From NCBI GenBank assembly GCA_018668635.1, contig JABJCN010000232.1, forward strand, positions 1 to 36,939: a stretch of 36,939 bases of DNA, read 5' to 3'. Source of the DNA: Opitutia bacterium. Lineage in GTDB: Bacteria; Verrucomicrobiota; Verrucomicrobiia; Opitutales; JABJCN01. Positions 18,588-27,578 of the stretch are shown here, piece by piece; the stretch's first letter is position 1, and each line of letters begins with the position of its first letter. The translations under genes and the position numbers were made by a program. A model generated the notes under the pieces. That model ran no database searches, was not told the DNA's origin, and saw only the letters and a list, made by a program, of their open reading frames with translations.

Positions 18588-19471
18588 TTACAGGTGGTTC
18601 CGGTTTTATTGGTAGTCATCTGGCCGAGCATTTCCAGGGATGGGCAGAGGTCCGAGTGCTTGATAACTTGCGGACAGGATTTAGACGTAACCTGGAGGGT
18701 TTGGATGTTGAGTTTTTTGAGGGCTCAGTCTGTGATCGGGATTTGGTTCAGGAGGCTGTGCAGGATGTGGACTATGTTTTCCATTTGGCTGCCTTGGTTA
18801 GTGTTCCCGAGTCCATGGAGAAACCATCTGAATGCGTTGATATCAATGTGAATGGACTGCTCAATGTTCTTGAGCAATCAGCAACTGCAGGTGTTCGAAA
18901 GCTTTGTTTTGCCAGCTCTGCAGCGATATACGGGGACAATCCTACCGTTCCAAAACTGGAGACAATGCTTCCTGAACCCAAGAGTCCCTACGCTATAACT
19001 AAGCTTGATGGTGAGTACTACTGCGGGATGTTTCAGGCAGAGGAACGCCTGAAGACGGCGTGCCTTCGTTTTTTTAACGTGTTTGGTCCCCGCCAGGACC
19101 CGAATGGACCTTACGCTGCTGCCGTTCCGATTTTCTTTCAGAAGGCTCTTTCAGGTGAGCCCATTACCATTTTCGGTGACGGTGGAGCCACACGTGACTT
19201 CATTTTCGTGAAGGATATTGTGGCTGCCCTCATCTTTCTCGCGGAGAATGAATCAGTCACCGGTGTTTTCAACGCAGGTTATGGCAGGCAGACCTCGGTG
19301 AAGGAGTTGGCGGAATCGATTCTTGAGCTGACCGGTTCATCCTCGGAAATTGTATATGCACCAGAGCGTGCGGGTGACGTGCGGCATTCCCTGGCTTCCG
19401 TTGAAAAACTAAAATCCGCTGGATTTTATCCGGCAGGCAACCTGGAGGCAGGATTGAAGGCGATGGAGTAG
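18575..19471 (+). CDS. NAD-dependent sugar-nucleotide epimerase/dehydratase (extended SDR)
   Basis: This 298-residue extended SDR has the Rossmann motif GGSGFIG (7-13), Asp30 for NAD ribose, and the catalytic Ser114/115, Tyr139 and Lys143 (YxxxK). The segment RFFNVFGPRQDPNGPYAAAVP is like that of UDP-N-acetylglucosamine/galactosamine 4-epimerases of the WbpP/Gne type. The C-terminal GDVRHSLASVEKLK is the standard nucleotide-sugar binding end. It probably interconverts UDP-hexoses or UDP-N-acetylhexosamines in the cytoplasm, working with the kinase encoded by the overlapping upstream gene. The gene ends 19 bases before the convergent sulfatase. Substrate assignment within the epimerase family remains a guess. 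Confidence 0.83.
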   Translation: MRVLITGGSGFIGSHLAEHFQGWAEVRVLDNLRTGFRRNLEGLDVEFFEGSVCDRDLVQEAVQDVDYVFHLAALVSVPESMEKPSECVDINVNGLLNVLEQSATAGVRKLCFASSAAIYGDNPTVPKLETMLPEPKSPYAITKLDGEYYCGMFQAEERLKTACLRFFNVFGPRQDPNGPYAAAVPIFFQKALSGEPITIFGDGGATRDFIFVKDIVAALIFLAENESVTGVFNAGYGRQTSVKELAESILELTGSSSEIVYAPERAGDVRHSLASVEKLKSAGFYPAGNLEAGLKAME

Positions 19472-19490
19472 ACAAGGCTGGCTCTGGCAT

Positions 19491-20792
19491 TCAATATCTG
19501 ACCTTACGTCCCAGTGACTCGAATGCTTGTTCGAGCTGTTTTCGGGTATGTCCCACATCCCCGGGTTCCTCCCTGCCAGGTCGCATGGCATTTTTCTCTC
19601 CAAGGTCCTTTGCCATATTAAAAAAATTGCCGTTGTTGTAGAGCTTGTAATTGTGGGTGCGTACCCAAGCTTTGCCGCTCCTACTCTCGGAATATGCAAA
19701 ACTGCGCGCCCCGGGTTTGCGAGGATCAAGTAATACAGGAGCAAAGCTTGTGCCATCAATCTCGTGATCCATCTTTGCGCCTCCAATCTCAGCCAGCGTG
19801 GGCAACCAGTCGCTGAAGTCCACAAGACTGTCATTCCAGCTCCCAGCCTTGATGTGCCCTGGCCAGTTGGCAATGAGAGGTACATTGGTGCCGATATCAA
19901 GGAGCGTTCCCTTGCCGCCGGGTACACGTTGACCATTGCGAATCGAATACACATCCTCGTACTCATACTTGCGTTCCTTGATGTGTCGCAGTTTGGAACG
20001 TCGTGCCGTGCCGTTGTCGCCGGTGAAAAGGATGATCGTATTCTGTCTCAGGTTCATTTTGTCGAGCCGGGCCACGACTTTTCCGATCATTGCATCCATG
20101 CTCTCAATCATTTCTCCATAATCCATCCAGCGATCCTTACCGGGCACATAGGGAACCTGTGTGGGAATATCATCTGTAACGTCGTGAGCGAGTGCCATTG
20201 AGTAGTATGCGAAGAAGGGTTTTCTTTCGTCCGCGCTTTTCCGGATGAATTCACCAAGGAATTTTACGTACAGATCTGGCCCGTACCTGCCTCCTGTGTC
20301 GGTACGCAGGTGTCCGTCCTGATAAATCATCGGCTCATGAAAACGAGCTCCCTCGTGCCAGCCAAAGACGCTCCAGTTGTCAAATCCCATTCGTGCGGGT
20401 TGCTTCAGGTCCTTCTTCATCAGTGACAGTTGCCACTTGCCGGCGACAGCGGTGTTGTAGCCGGCCCGCTTGAGCACCTGCGCAATGTTGTTCTTTTCCT
20501 CGACCCTTGGGAATGTCCCCCATTTGGAATTTAACCGGAAGGGATACTTGCCGGTCATCAGGCATATCCTCGTGGGATGGCAGACCGGCATGCTGTAACA
20601 ATAATCAAAACGCATTCCACCCCGGGCCAGCGCATCAATGTGCGGTGTCTTCCACCGTTCGCCGCCATAGGTTCCAATCGGTTCACAGCCGACATCATCA
20701 GCCATGATGAGGAGAATATTCGGCTTTTGCGGTGCGGCTGTGATGCAGGTGAAACCACTAAGGATAATGGCGAGGGTTACGGAGAGTTTCAT
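19491..20792 (-). CDS. Sulfatase (arylsulfatase family), complete
   Basis: From ATG 20792 the protein has 433 residues with a signal peptide ending near CITAA (about residue 20). A longer in-frame start at 20828 lacks an N-terminal signal. The formylglycine motif is CHPTR (71-75), with Cys71 to be oxidised to formylglycine. Metal residues Asp32/Asp33 lie in LLIMADDVG, and the second metal motif is LFTGDNGTARR. The enzyme should hydrolyse sulfate esters in the periplasm, perhaps from sulfated polysaccharides. No formylglycine-generating enzyme gene is in the window. It is convergent with the epimerase and divergent, across 91 bases, from the LRR protein gene. Confidence 0.93.
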   Translation of the reverse strand: MKLSVTLAIILSGFTCITAAPQKPNILLIMADDVGCEPIGTYGGERWKTPHIDALARGGMRFDYCYSMPVCHPTRICLMTGKYPFRLNSKWGTFPRVEEKNNIAQVLKRAGYNTAVAGKWQLSLMKKDLKQPARMGFDNWSVFGWHEGARFHEPMIYQDGHLRTDTGGRYGPDLYVKFLGEFIRKSADERKPFFAYYSMALAHDVTDDIPTQVPYVPGKDRWMDYGEMIESMDAMIGKVVARLDKMNLRQNTIILFTGDNGTARRSKLRHIKERKYEYEDVYSIRNGQRVPGGKGTLLDIGTNVPLIANWPGHIKAGSWNDSLVDFSDWLPTLAEIGGAKMDHEIDGTSFAPVLLDPRKPGARSFAYSESRSGKAWVRTHNYKLYNNGNFFNMAKDLGEKNAMRPGREEPGDVGHTRKQLEQAFESLGRKVRY

Positions 20793-20883
20793 GACTACAA
20801 GGCTTTGTGCCTGTGCCGTGAAGGTCAAGTATCAAGGGGATTCGTATTGCGGTTTCCAGCACACCGAATTGGATAATGTCAAA

Positions 20884-21606
20884 ATGAATGCTAGCCTTCA
20901 CTTTTTTCAAGCCTTTCTTCTTTTGCCATTGTGCCTTTGTGGTGAACCGAGTGCCGAGCGGGAATTGAGCCAGATCGGTGGCGTGATTTTCCGAAAGGGC
21001 GTGAATGTGGTGGAAATCAACCTGAACGGAACCAGGTGCGAGGATCAGCATCTTTCCCTTCTGACCCAGTTTCCCAAACTTACGGATCTTTCCCTTGAGG
21101 CCACGATAATCTCAGACAAGGGAATTTCTCACCTTGTTGAATTAAGGAATCTTGAATGGTTAAACCTATACCGTACGAATATTGGAGATGATGGAATGAA
21201 ATACCTGAGTCGTCTACCTGCCCTCAAACTTCTTCCAATGGGAAAGACCAAGGTTACCGACGTGGGATTGGGGTACCTTGCCGGCATGAAGCAATTGACC
21301 TATCTTGGATTGCGTGGAACCAGGATTACCGACAAAGGGTTGGCCTATCTTGCCAACCTTGAAAACCTCACGGGCCTGCATCTTGGTGAGACCCGGGTTG
21401 GTTCTAGAGGACTGGAGCACTTGGGCAAGATGGAGAAAATCGAGAAGCTTTGGCTGCATGATACCTCTGTTGATGACAAGGCCGCGGAGGCATTTTCCCA
21501 GTTTCGAAAAATGAGGGAGCTTTATGTGTATAATACAAGGATTTCCATGGAGGGCATGGCACTTATTCGTAAGGCATTACCGAATTGCAAAGTGATTAGC
21601 GATTAG
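20884..21606 (+). CDS. Exported leucine-rich-repeat protein
   Basis: ATG 20884 gives 240 residues with a signal peptide (hydrophobic FFQAFLLLPLCLCG, ending about residue 20). The upstream part of the open frame overlaps the divergent sulfatase and was excluded. From about residue 45 there are six or seven ~24-residue LRRs of the pattern L-x-x-L-x-x-L-x-L-x-x-T-x-I-x-D-x-G-x-x-x-L, as in LTYLGLRGTRITDKGLAYL. Such short LRR proteins are common in Planctomycetes and Verrucomicrobiota, and their partners are unknown. It shares its upstream gap with the sulfatase gene, so co-regulation is possible. Confidence 0.82.
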   Translation: MNASLHFFQAFLLLPLCLCGEPSAERELSQIGGVIFRKGVNVVEINLNGTRCEDQHLSLLTQFPKLTDLSLEATIISDKGISHLVELRNLEWLNLYRTNIGDDGMKYLSRLPALKLLPMGKTKVTDVGLGYLAGMKQLTYLGLRGTRITDKGLAYLANLENLTGLHLGETRVGSRGLEHLGKMEKIEKLWLHDTSVDDKAAEAFSQFRKMRELYVYNTRISMEGMALIRKALPNCKVISD

Positions 21607-21707
21607 AGCCAACAGAAATAAATGAGTGTATTTTGGGTTTGGCAGTAATAAAAAGCTAATTCAAATTTTATCTCCTCCATACTTTTTTAACCTTCACCAC
21701 CAGACTT

Positions 21708-22835
21708 ATGAAAGCCATTCTTATTGCCACCCTTGCCCTTGTGGTTGGAACTATATCCATGAACGCCAAGCATCTCCTCGTTTTTGTCGGTTCCTATGCG
21801 GATAGTGAAGATCGGGGCATTTCTGTTTACCGCATGTGTCAGGATACTGGAAGCCTGACAAAGTTGTCTGTTCTCGGGAACCAGAAGAATCCTGCCTTTC
21901 TTGAGGTACATCCCAGCGGTAAGTTTCTTTATGCTGTCAACGAGACCAGCGATTTTGATGGAAAGAAGCAGGGTGCTGTCAGCGCCTACTCAATCGATAC
22001 GGAAAAAGGGGAACTGACTTTTCTCAACCAACAACCATCCCAAGGTGCGGGTCCTTGCCACATTACCATTGATTCCACGGGTAGCAATGCCCTGATCGCG
22101 AACTATGGTGGTGGTAGTGTGGCTTGCATGAGAATCGGATCTGATGGCAGGATTTCGGCCTCAAGTTCATTCATTCAGCACAAAGGTTCCAGTGTTAATG
22201 AACGCCGTCAGCAAGCGCCACACGGGCACTCCATAAATGTTGACCCGGACAACCGGTTTGCATTTGCCGCAGACTTGGGGATTGATAAGATCCTTGTCTA
22301 CAGGCTTGACGTCAAGAAGGGTAAGCTCAAGCCCCACGGATACACCAAGGTTGCCCCAGGTTCCGGCCCAAGGCATTTCGCATTCCGTCCAGACGGAAAG
22401 TTTGCATACGTAATCAACGAGATGCTTTCAAATGTTACTGCCTTTCGCTATGATGGAAAAGGAGGCCTGACTGACATCCAGACCATCTCGACTCTTCCCA
22501 CCGGTTACAATGGGCGCAATTCCACCGCAGAGATTCGAGTTCATCCTTCTGGGGAATTTCTTTACGGATCGAATCGTGGACATGACAGTATTTCCGTGTT
22601 CAGGGTCCACCGAGAGTTAGGCACCCTTACCCCTATAGAGGAGGAAAAAACCGGAGGGAAGACTCCTCGCAATTTCAACATCACTCCTGATGGAAAACAT
22701 TTACTCGTGGCCAATCAGAATTCCGGCAATATCGTGGTTTTCGAGATTGATCAGGAAACGGGAGAACTCAATAAAACGGATACCGAGGTTGAGACTCTCA
22801 AACCTGTATGTATACGATTTCTAGAGGTTGATTGA
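21708..22835 (+). CDS. Lactonase-family seven-bladed beta-propeller protein (YbhE/Pgl-like), exported
   Basis: This 375-residue protein starts at ATG 21708 and has a signal peptide (MKAILIATLALVVGTISMNA, ending about residue 20). Family motifs are HPSGKFLYAVNE, GAGPCHITID, APHGHSINVDPD, GSGPRHFAFRPDGK and ITPDGKHLLVANQ, in the order found in the lactonase/6-phosphogluconolactonase (COG2706) family. Cytoplasmic members hydrolyse 6-phosphogluconolactone. With a signal peptide this one more likely acts on sugar lactones outside the cytoplasm, for example those made by periplasmic sugar dehydrogenases encoded nearby. The gene is convergent with the aldo/keto reductase gene across 12 bases. The precise substrate is unknown. 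Confidence 0.85.
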   Translation: MKAILIATLALVVGTISMNAKHLLVFVGSYADSEDRGISVYRMCQDTGSLTKLSVLGNQKNPAFLEVHPSGKFLYAVNETSDFDGKKQGAVSAYSIDTEKGELTFLNQQPSQGAGPCHITIDSTGSNALIANYGGGSVACMRIGSDGRISASSSFIQHKGSSVNERRQQAPHGHSINVDPDNRFAFAADLGIDKILVYRLDVKKGKLKPHGYTKVAPGSGPRHFAFRPDGKFAYVINEMLSNVTAFRYDGKGGLTDIQTISTLPTGYNGRNSTAEIRVHPSGEFLYGSNRGHDSISVFRVHRELGTLTPIEEEKTGGKTPRNFNITPDGKHLLVANQNSGNIVVFEIDQETGELNKTDTEVETLKPVCIRFLEVD

Positions 22836-22847
22836 TTGCCCTTGTCT

Positions 22848-23825
22848 TTACTCATATATGGGACAAAAGGTATTGAACGCCTTTTCTGCAAATACACCTG
22901 GATCATTAAACCGGTGATTTCGATCCAGTTTGTTCATGCTGGCCATCTCTATGTCGCTTAAGACAAAATCGAAGACTTCAAGATTCTCGCGAAGTCGTTC
23001 CTGCCGTGTCGACTTGGGGATCACAGAGGTACCTTGTTGAATTCCCCAACGCAGGACAATCTGTGCCGGGGTCTTTCCATGAGAACCTGCAATTTCACTT
23101 ATCAATGTTTCATCCAGTACCGAGTCTTCAGGCTTTGCCATACCTAACTCAAGATATGAACCTGCACCGAGTGGAGAGAATCCTGTTAGTGTGATATCAT
23201 TCGATTGGCAAAATTTCAGTAGTTTGGGTTGAGCAAGGTAGGGGTGCCGCTCAACCTGAAGTACTGATGGGTGAATTTCTGCATAAGTTAGCAGGTCTCG
23301 CAACATGGATGTGCCAAAGTTACATATGCCGATGTTTCTGACCAAACCATCCCTTACCAGTTGCTCCATTGCACCCCAGGTTTCTTGAATTGAAACATTG
23401 GCAAACTTAATTTTTGGATCTTCGCCTGACGTTTCATAAAGCCACTCTGGTGGATAGCGTACGTCAAAAGGAACAAATTCCTGAGCGATTGGGAAGTGTA
23501 TCAGGTAGAGGTCGATTCGGTCGATTTGGAGATCCTTCAGTGTGCGTTCTAATGCAGGGCGAACATGTTCTTTTTTATGGTAGGTATTCCACAGTTTTGA
23601 GGTTACCCAAAGTTCATCCCTTTTACATAGACCTTTTGAAAGTGCCAGTTTGATCCCATTTCCAACTTCTACCTCATTGCCATAGTCACAAGCGGAATCA
23701 AGGTGCCGGTACCCAATCTTTATCGCATCATGGACCGTTTTTGCTGCATCAGACTTTGGTGTTTTCCAGAGACCCAGGCCTACGGTAGGTAATAGGTCAT
23801 GGTTGTAGAGACTTAGGTTTTTCAT
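22848..23825 (-). CDS. Aldo/keto reductase
   Basis: This 325-residue cytoplasmic protein starts at ATG 23825. The AKR catalytic tetrad is visible as Asp43, Tyr48, Lys77 and His110 (motifs HLDSACDYGN, WVTSKLWN, DLYLIHFP), the same numbering as in classical aldose reductases. Further family segments are LQVERHPYLAQ and the NADPH-binding VIPKSTRQERLREN near the C-terminus. It should reduce an aldehyde or ketose, probably a sugar, using NADPH. It lies 45 bases downstream of the ABC-F gene on the same strand and is the last gene of the minus-strand run beginning at 30016. Confidence 0.92.
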   Translation of the reverse strand: MKNLSLYNHDLLPTVGLGLWKTPKSDAAKTVHDAIKIGYRHLDSACDYGNEVEVGNGIKLALSKGLCKRDELWVTSKLWNTYHKKEHVRPALERTLKDLQIDRIDLYLIHFPIAQEFVPFDVRYPPEWLYETSGEDPKIKFANVSIQETWGAMEQLVRDGLVRNIGICNFGTSMLRDLLTYAEIHPSVLQVERHPYLAQPKLLKFCQSNDITLTGFSPLGAGSYLELGMAKPEDSVLDETLISEIAGSHGKTPAQIVLRWGIQQGTSVIPKSTRQERLRENLEVFDFVLSDIEMASMNKLDRNHRFNDPGVFAEKAFNTFCPIYE

Positions 23826-23856
23826 ATACTCAAAACTTCAGTTGTTTTATGCAATT

Positions 23857-23878
23857 GGGGGCTTGGTTTATCACCCCC
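23857..23878. other. GC-rich inverted repeat across the ABC-F stop codon
   Basis: Five G (23857-23861) and five C (23874-23878) can pair around a 12-base loop containing the ABC-F stop codon. No T-run follows on either strand, so an intrinsic terminator is unlikely. It could form a small RNA hairpin between the ABC-F and reductase genes. Confidence 0.2.
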
Positions 23879-25787
23879 GCGCCTTTTGTTTTGAATTAAG
23901 GAATTCTCTTTCGATTGTTTCTAGTTCCTCCCAGCGCTTGAAGGTGTTTTCTAGTTCCCATTCTATGGATTCAAGGCGTTGCTTGGCATTACGTACTTTG
24001 TCACCCTTGGCATCATTCTGAAAAAATGTTGGGTCTGCCATGCCTTGAATTATATTGGATTGTTCGGTTTCCATGTTCTCGATTTGTTGTGGAATAGCCT
24101 TTAGTTCCTTATCTTCCTTGAATGAAAGCTTTCGAGGTTTGTTTTCCGCTTTTTTGGGGATTGTTGAACCAGTCTTGGGCTTTGATTTGGGCGATAGTAT
24201 ATAAGGTATCCAAGTATTGCAATCAGTCCAGTGTTCAACGATCTGGTTGTTATTTTGGAAGACCAAGGTGCTTGTCACAATATTTTCCAGAAAAGCTCGA
24301 TCGTGGCTCACAAGTATTACCGTTCCCTTGAAATCAAGCAAACGTTCCTCCAGTAGTTCAAGGGTTTCAGCATCAAGATCATTGGTGGGTTCATCGAGTA
24401 CAAGGCAGTTGGAAGGTTTCGCAAAAAGCTTGGCAAGGATGAGTCGGTTTTTTTCTCCTCCAGAAAGAGAACTAACTGGAGAGCGTACCCTGTGAGGGGG
24501 AAACAGAAAGTCCTGAAGGTATCCATTGACATGGGTGCGCCGCCCACCCAATTCAATAAATTCATTTCCATCGTTTACATTGAACTGAACTGACTCGTTC
24601 TCCTTTAAGGTTTTTCGTAGTTGGTCAAAGTATGCAATCTCTAGCTTTGTCCCTAGTTCAACAGATCCTTTGTCGGGTTGGAGTAAACCCAATAGAATTT
24701 GGATCAGGGTTGTCTTTCCACAACCATTGGGACCAGCCATTCCAATACGGTTACCCCTCATGATTTTTAGGGAAAATTTGTCAATGAGAGTCTTCCCACC
24801 AAGCGTGTGTTGTACTTCTTTTGCAATAATGACTTTTTGACCTGAAATTTCCGCATTCGAGACTTCCATCTGCACGCCACCGATAGAGTCCTGGCGGCCT
24901 TTGCGTTCATTACGCATCTTTTTCAACGCCCTGACTCGGCCTTCATTGCGCGTTCTCCTTGCTTGAATTCCTTTGCGAATCCAGACTTCCTCCTGTGAGA
25001 GTTTCTTATCAAAGTTGGCATTTCTTTTGGTTTCAGCTTCGAGTAGTTCCTTTTTTCGCTTTAGAAAAGTCTGGTAATCACAATTGAAGTTGGTGAGCGT
25101 ACCCCTTTCCAAATCAAGGATACGGGTGGCAAGCTTTTGGAGGAATGCCCGATCATGTGTAACAAAAAGGATGGCTCCCTTGAAGGTTTGAATGAATTCC
25201 TCGAGCCATAGGATCGCAGGTATATCCAGATGGTTGGTTGGTTCATCCAGCAGTAACAGGTCTGGTTCCGAAACCAGGGCTTTGCCTAGGAGAACTCGTC
25301 GTTTGAGGCCTGCGGATAGGGTCGAGAAATTTGCGTCTGCTTCAATTCGAAGTCGACTGGCAACTTGCTCGATTTTAGGTATAAGTCCCCAAGCTTCTGC
25401 AGATTCAATTTGTTCTTGTATTTCAGCCAATGAATCAACAGTAGTCGAATTCTCCTCTATCAGCATTTGATTACTGAGTCTTTTGAATCGGGCGAGAGTT
25501 TTGCCAATCGTGCCGAACCCTTGGGCAATAATTTCAAAACAGGAACCATGAATGTCTGTTGGTACTTCCTGCGGAAGTCCTTTTACATTCAAATTTATGG
25601 CGTATTCGAACTGACCTGTGTCAGGTTTTTCTTTTCCCAGAAGAATACGAAAAAGACTGGATTTCCCCGAGCCATTTCGGCCCAGGAGGCATACGCGATC
25701 GCCACTTCGTATTTCGAAACTTGCGTGGTTGAGTAGCTTTGGACCGCCATAGGCCAAGCATAAGTTTTGAGCGCCAAGGAGAACCAT
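23871..25787 (-). CDS. ABC-F family ATPase (Uup-like)
   Basis: This 638-residue soluble protein has two ABC domains and no membrane helix. Domain 1 has Walker A GRNGSGKSS, signature LSAGLKRR (Gly to Ala at the third position of LSGG) and Walker B LLLLDEPTNHLD. Domain 2 has Walker A GPNGCGKTT, signature LSGGEKNR and Walker B CLVLDEPTNDLD. A Lys/Glu-rich linker separates the domains. A C-terminal coiled coil at ~560-635 is like that of Uup. ABC-F proteins bind ribosomes or nucleic acids and influence translation. The start ATG 25787 lies 75 bases after the TIR-gene stop on the same strand. I would treat it as a housekeeping Uup-like factor rather than a resistance gene. Confidence 0.93.
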   Translation of the reverse strand: MVLLGAQNLCLAYGGPKLLNHASFEIRSGDRVCLLGRNGSGKSSLFRILLGKEKPDTGQFEYAINLNVKGLPQEVPTDIHGSCFEIIAQGFGTIGKTLARFKRLSNQMLIEENSTTVDSLAEIQEQIESAEAWGLIPKIEQVASRLRIEADANFSTLSAGLKRRVLLGKALVSEPDLLLLDEPTNHLDIPAILWLEEFIQTFKGAILFVTHDRAFLQKLATRILDLERGTLTNFNCDYQTFLKRKKELLEAETKRNANFDKKLSQEEVWIRKGIQARRTRNEGRVRALKKMRNERKGRQDSIGGVQMEVSNAEISGQKVIIAKEVQHTLGGKTLIDKFSLKIMRGNRIGMAGPNGCGKTTLIQILLGLLQPDKGSVELGTKLEIAYFDQLRKTLKENESVQFNVNDGNEFIELGGRRTHVNGYLQDFLFPPHRVRSPVSSLSGGEKNRLILAKLFAKPSNCLVLDEPTNDLDAETLELLEERLLDFKGTVILVSHDRAFLENIVTSTLVFQNNNQIVEHWTDCNTWIPYILSPKSKPKTGSTIPKKAENKPRKLSFKEDKELKAIPQQIENMETEQSNIIQGMADPTFFQNDAKGDKVRNAKQRLESIEWELENTFKRWEELETIEREFLNSKQKARG

Positions 25788-25862
25788 GAGGGCGCTTTAG
25801 GGAATGGACAGATGGAAGAGATGCAAGACCTTTGGTACCCCGAGGACCACTTTAAGTATTTA

Positions 25863-27578
25863 TCAGGCAACTACAGCCGATGGTTTGATACCTTTCATGC
25901 GGATATAGGCGACTATCTCCTCTAGGCTGCCATGTGGATCTTCTGGATCAAAATACACGAACATTGACTCGCTTTCAAAATCATTGAGATGCTCAGGTAA
26001 ATCGGTTTCGTCCAAGTAGATTGGGATAATTTTCGTGTTTTCTTCGCGTGCCAGGTCGATCTCCATTTTGACCCGTTCGGAAGCATACGCATATTGAGAT
26101 GCGGTCAAAATAACAGCTTGAGCGGTTTCAATGGCATCTACGACATCGTTGTCAAAGATTTTCCCGGAGCCATTAATCAGGTCACGGCATTTAATTTGAA
26201 ATCCATTGGATTCAAGATGTTCCTGCAGGCCAAATGCGGCTTCATGGTCGTGTGCAGTAAAACATAAATAAAGGTGATTACCTTGCGGTGCTTGGCGTGT
26301 GACAGGTGAAGAAGCCTGTTTTAATTTCTTGAATTTTCCGCCTTGTGGCTTTCTTCCCCGCTGATTTGTCCCACCTAATTTTTTATTCGCTTTCCTCTCT
26401 GCAATTTGTGCCTGAATAGCCTTGTGCTTTTTACTTTTGTTTACTTTTCCCAGAACCATAAGGCCCAATGAACCGAGAAGGGCTACACCTGCAATCGGAC
26501 CGGTCCATACAATATTAGAAAGGAACCAATTCCATCCACTGCCAAGCATTTCCATCATTTTCTCAAACTGTAGTCCTAATGGAATTGCATCTCTGGCTTT
26601 TTCTACCTTTGGTTTATCGTCTTCATAACGCTTCCAATTACTCGTGTCTATGGGTGTTTCGACAACCGGTTTATTCTCAGCAATCACTTTAGGTTTTTCC
26701 GGAGTTGGTTGATCGTTGACCGTGGGAGCTTCTGTGTCTCCAACAAACATGAAGCGGAAGCTTACGTTTTCATCAGTTTTAATATCTTTTAATGGCTTTT
26801 TAGGAGCTTCTCCTAGAGAGGTTCCATCCATTGGTGGTTGGGATGGGACAGGTTCAGTCGATGGGAGAGGAGGTTTTGGCGTAGGCGTAGGAGTTTTTGT
26901 TGACTGAGCTACTGTTGGAGGCATTGCCGTGGTATCGGTTTGCTGTGGTGGATTGGACACAATAGAAGATGGCGGCTTCGTTTCCGGAGTACCAATGGTC
27001 TCAGTCGATGGCACTGGTGATTCCTTGACTCTCACGACAGGTATTGGTGTGCCAGCTTCAGGGTGTTCACTCGTTGCTTTTAATAATTGCTGAAACTCCG
27101 CTGAGCCAATTGTCTCTGACTTCCCGTTGACGAGTAGAATGTGGTACCCGCGAATCACATTGATAATTTCAACATTTTTCTTGAGACCACCGTCTCGCCA
27201 AATCAGCTCTGAAACGGCATTTCCCGCAGTAAATTGCTCGGGCTTTGGCACCACTTTCTTTGTTGTTGGTGGTGGTGGTGGCACAGATGTGTCTACCTTG
27301 ATTTTATCAAGATTTGCCTGGGTGTTTGTATAGATTTTTATGAATGCATTGCGTTTCAGGTTAACGATTTTTCCATCCACCCGGAGGATCACAGCATCTC
27401 CAACAAAATTTATGACGGTAACATTTCTCTTGATTGAATTATCCGACCATATGAGGGCAGGTAACACACTACCCTTTTGAAGTGTTTGAGCAGATGTTTC
27501 AACAATGGTCGTACAAAGAATAATCAATGCAACCATTAGACCGATATAACAATCTATACCCAGAAGTTTCTTAGTCAT
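25863..27578 (-). CDS. Transmembrane TIR-domain protein with exported repeat modules
   Basis: This 571-residue protein starts at ATG 27578 inside the stop of the upstream paralogue (ATGA overlap). A signal peptide or anchor at 1-30 ends ETSAQ. Two copies of a beta-rich ~50-residue module follow (~35-85 and ~117-170), with IWSDN / IWRDG, V..IN and VDGK / VNGK in register. A proline run, coded by a CCA/CCG-type repeat at 27267-27281, separates them. A Pro/Thr linker (~175-265), the motif VSFRFMFVGDTEAPTV (272-287), a membrane helix (~355-377), a basic stretch (~378-432) and a C-terminal TIR domain (~434-560) complete it. The TIR domain has YLCFTAHDHEAAFGL and Glu506 in SERVKMEI, the position of the NADase Glu in enzymatic TIRs. 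It may couple an envelope signal to NAD cleavage or TIR signalling; this is inferred. Confidence 0.75.
   Translation of the reverse strand: MTKKLLGIDCYIGLMVALIILCTTIVETSAQTLQKGSVLPALIWSDNSIKRNVTVINFVGDAVILRVDGKIVNLKRNAFIKIYTNTQANLDKIKVDTSVPPPPPTTKKVVPKPEQFTAGNAVSELIWRDGGLKKNVEIINVIRGYHILLVNGKSETIGSAEFQQLLKATSEHPEAGTPIPVVRVKESPVPSTETIGTPETKPPSSIVSNPPQQTDTTAMPPTVAQSTKTPTPTPKPPLPSTEPVPSQPPMDGTSLGEAPKKPLKDIKTDENVSFRFMFVGDTEAPTVNDQPTPEKPKVIAENKPVVETPIDTSNWKRYEDDKPKVEKARDAIPLGLQFEKMMEMLGSGWNWFLSNIVWTGPIAGVALLGSLGLMVLGKVNKSKKHKAIQAQIAERKANKKLGGTNQRGRKPQGGKFKKLKQASSPVTRQAPQGNHLYLCFTAHDHEAAFGLQEHLESNGFQIKCRDLINGSGKIFDNDVVDAIETAQAVILTASQYAYASERVKMEIDLAREENTKIIPIYLDETDLPEHLNDFESESMFVYFDPEDPHGSLEEIVAYIRMKGIKPSAVVA

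Noticed and set aside
19409-19966. 185-residue minus-strand frame overlapping the sulfatase in another frame
   Set aside because: It is a shadow of the sulfatase on the same strand and has no family features.
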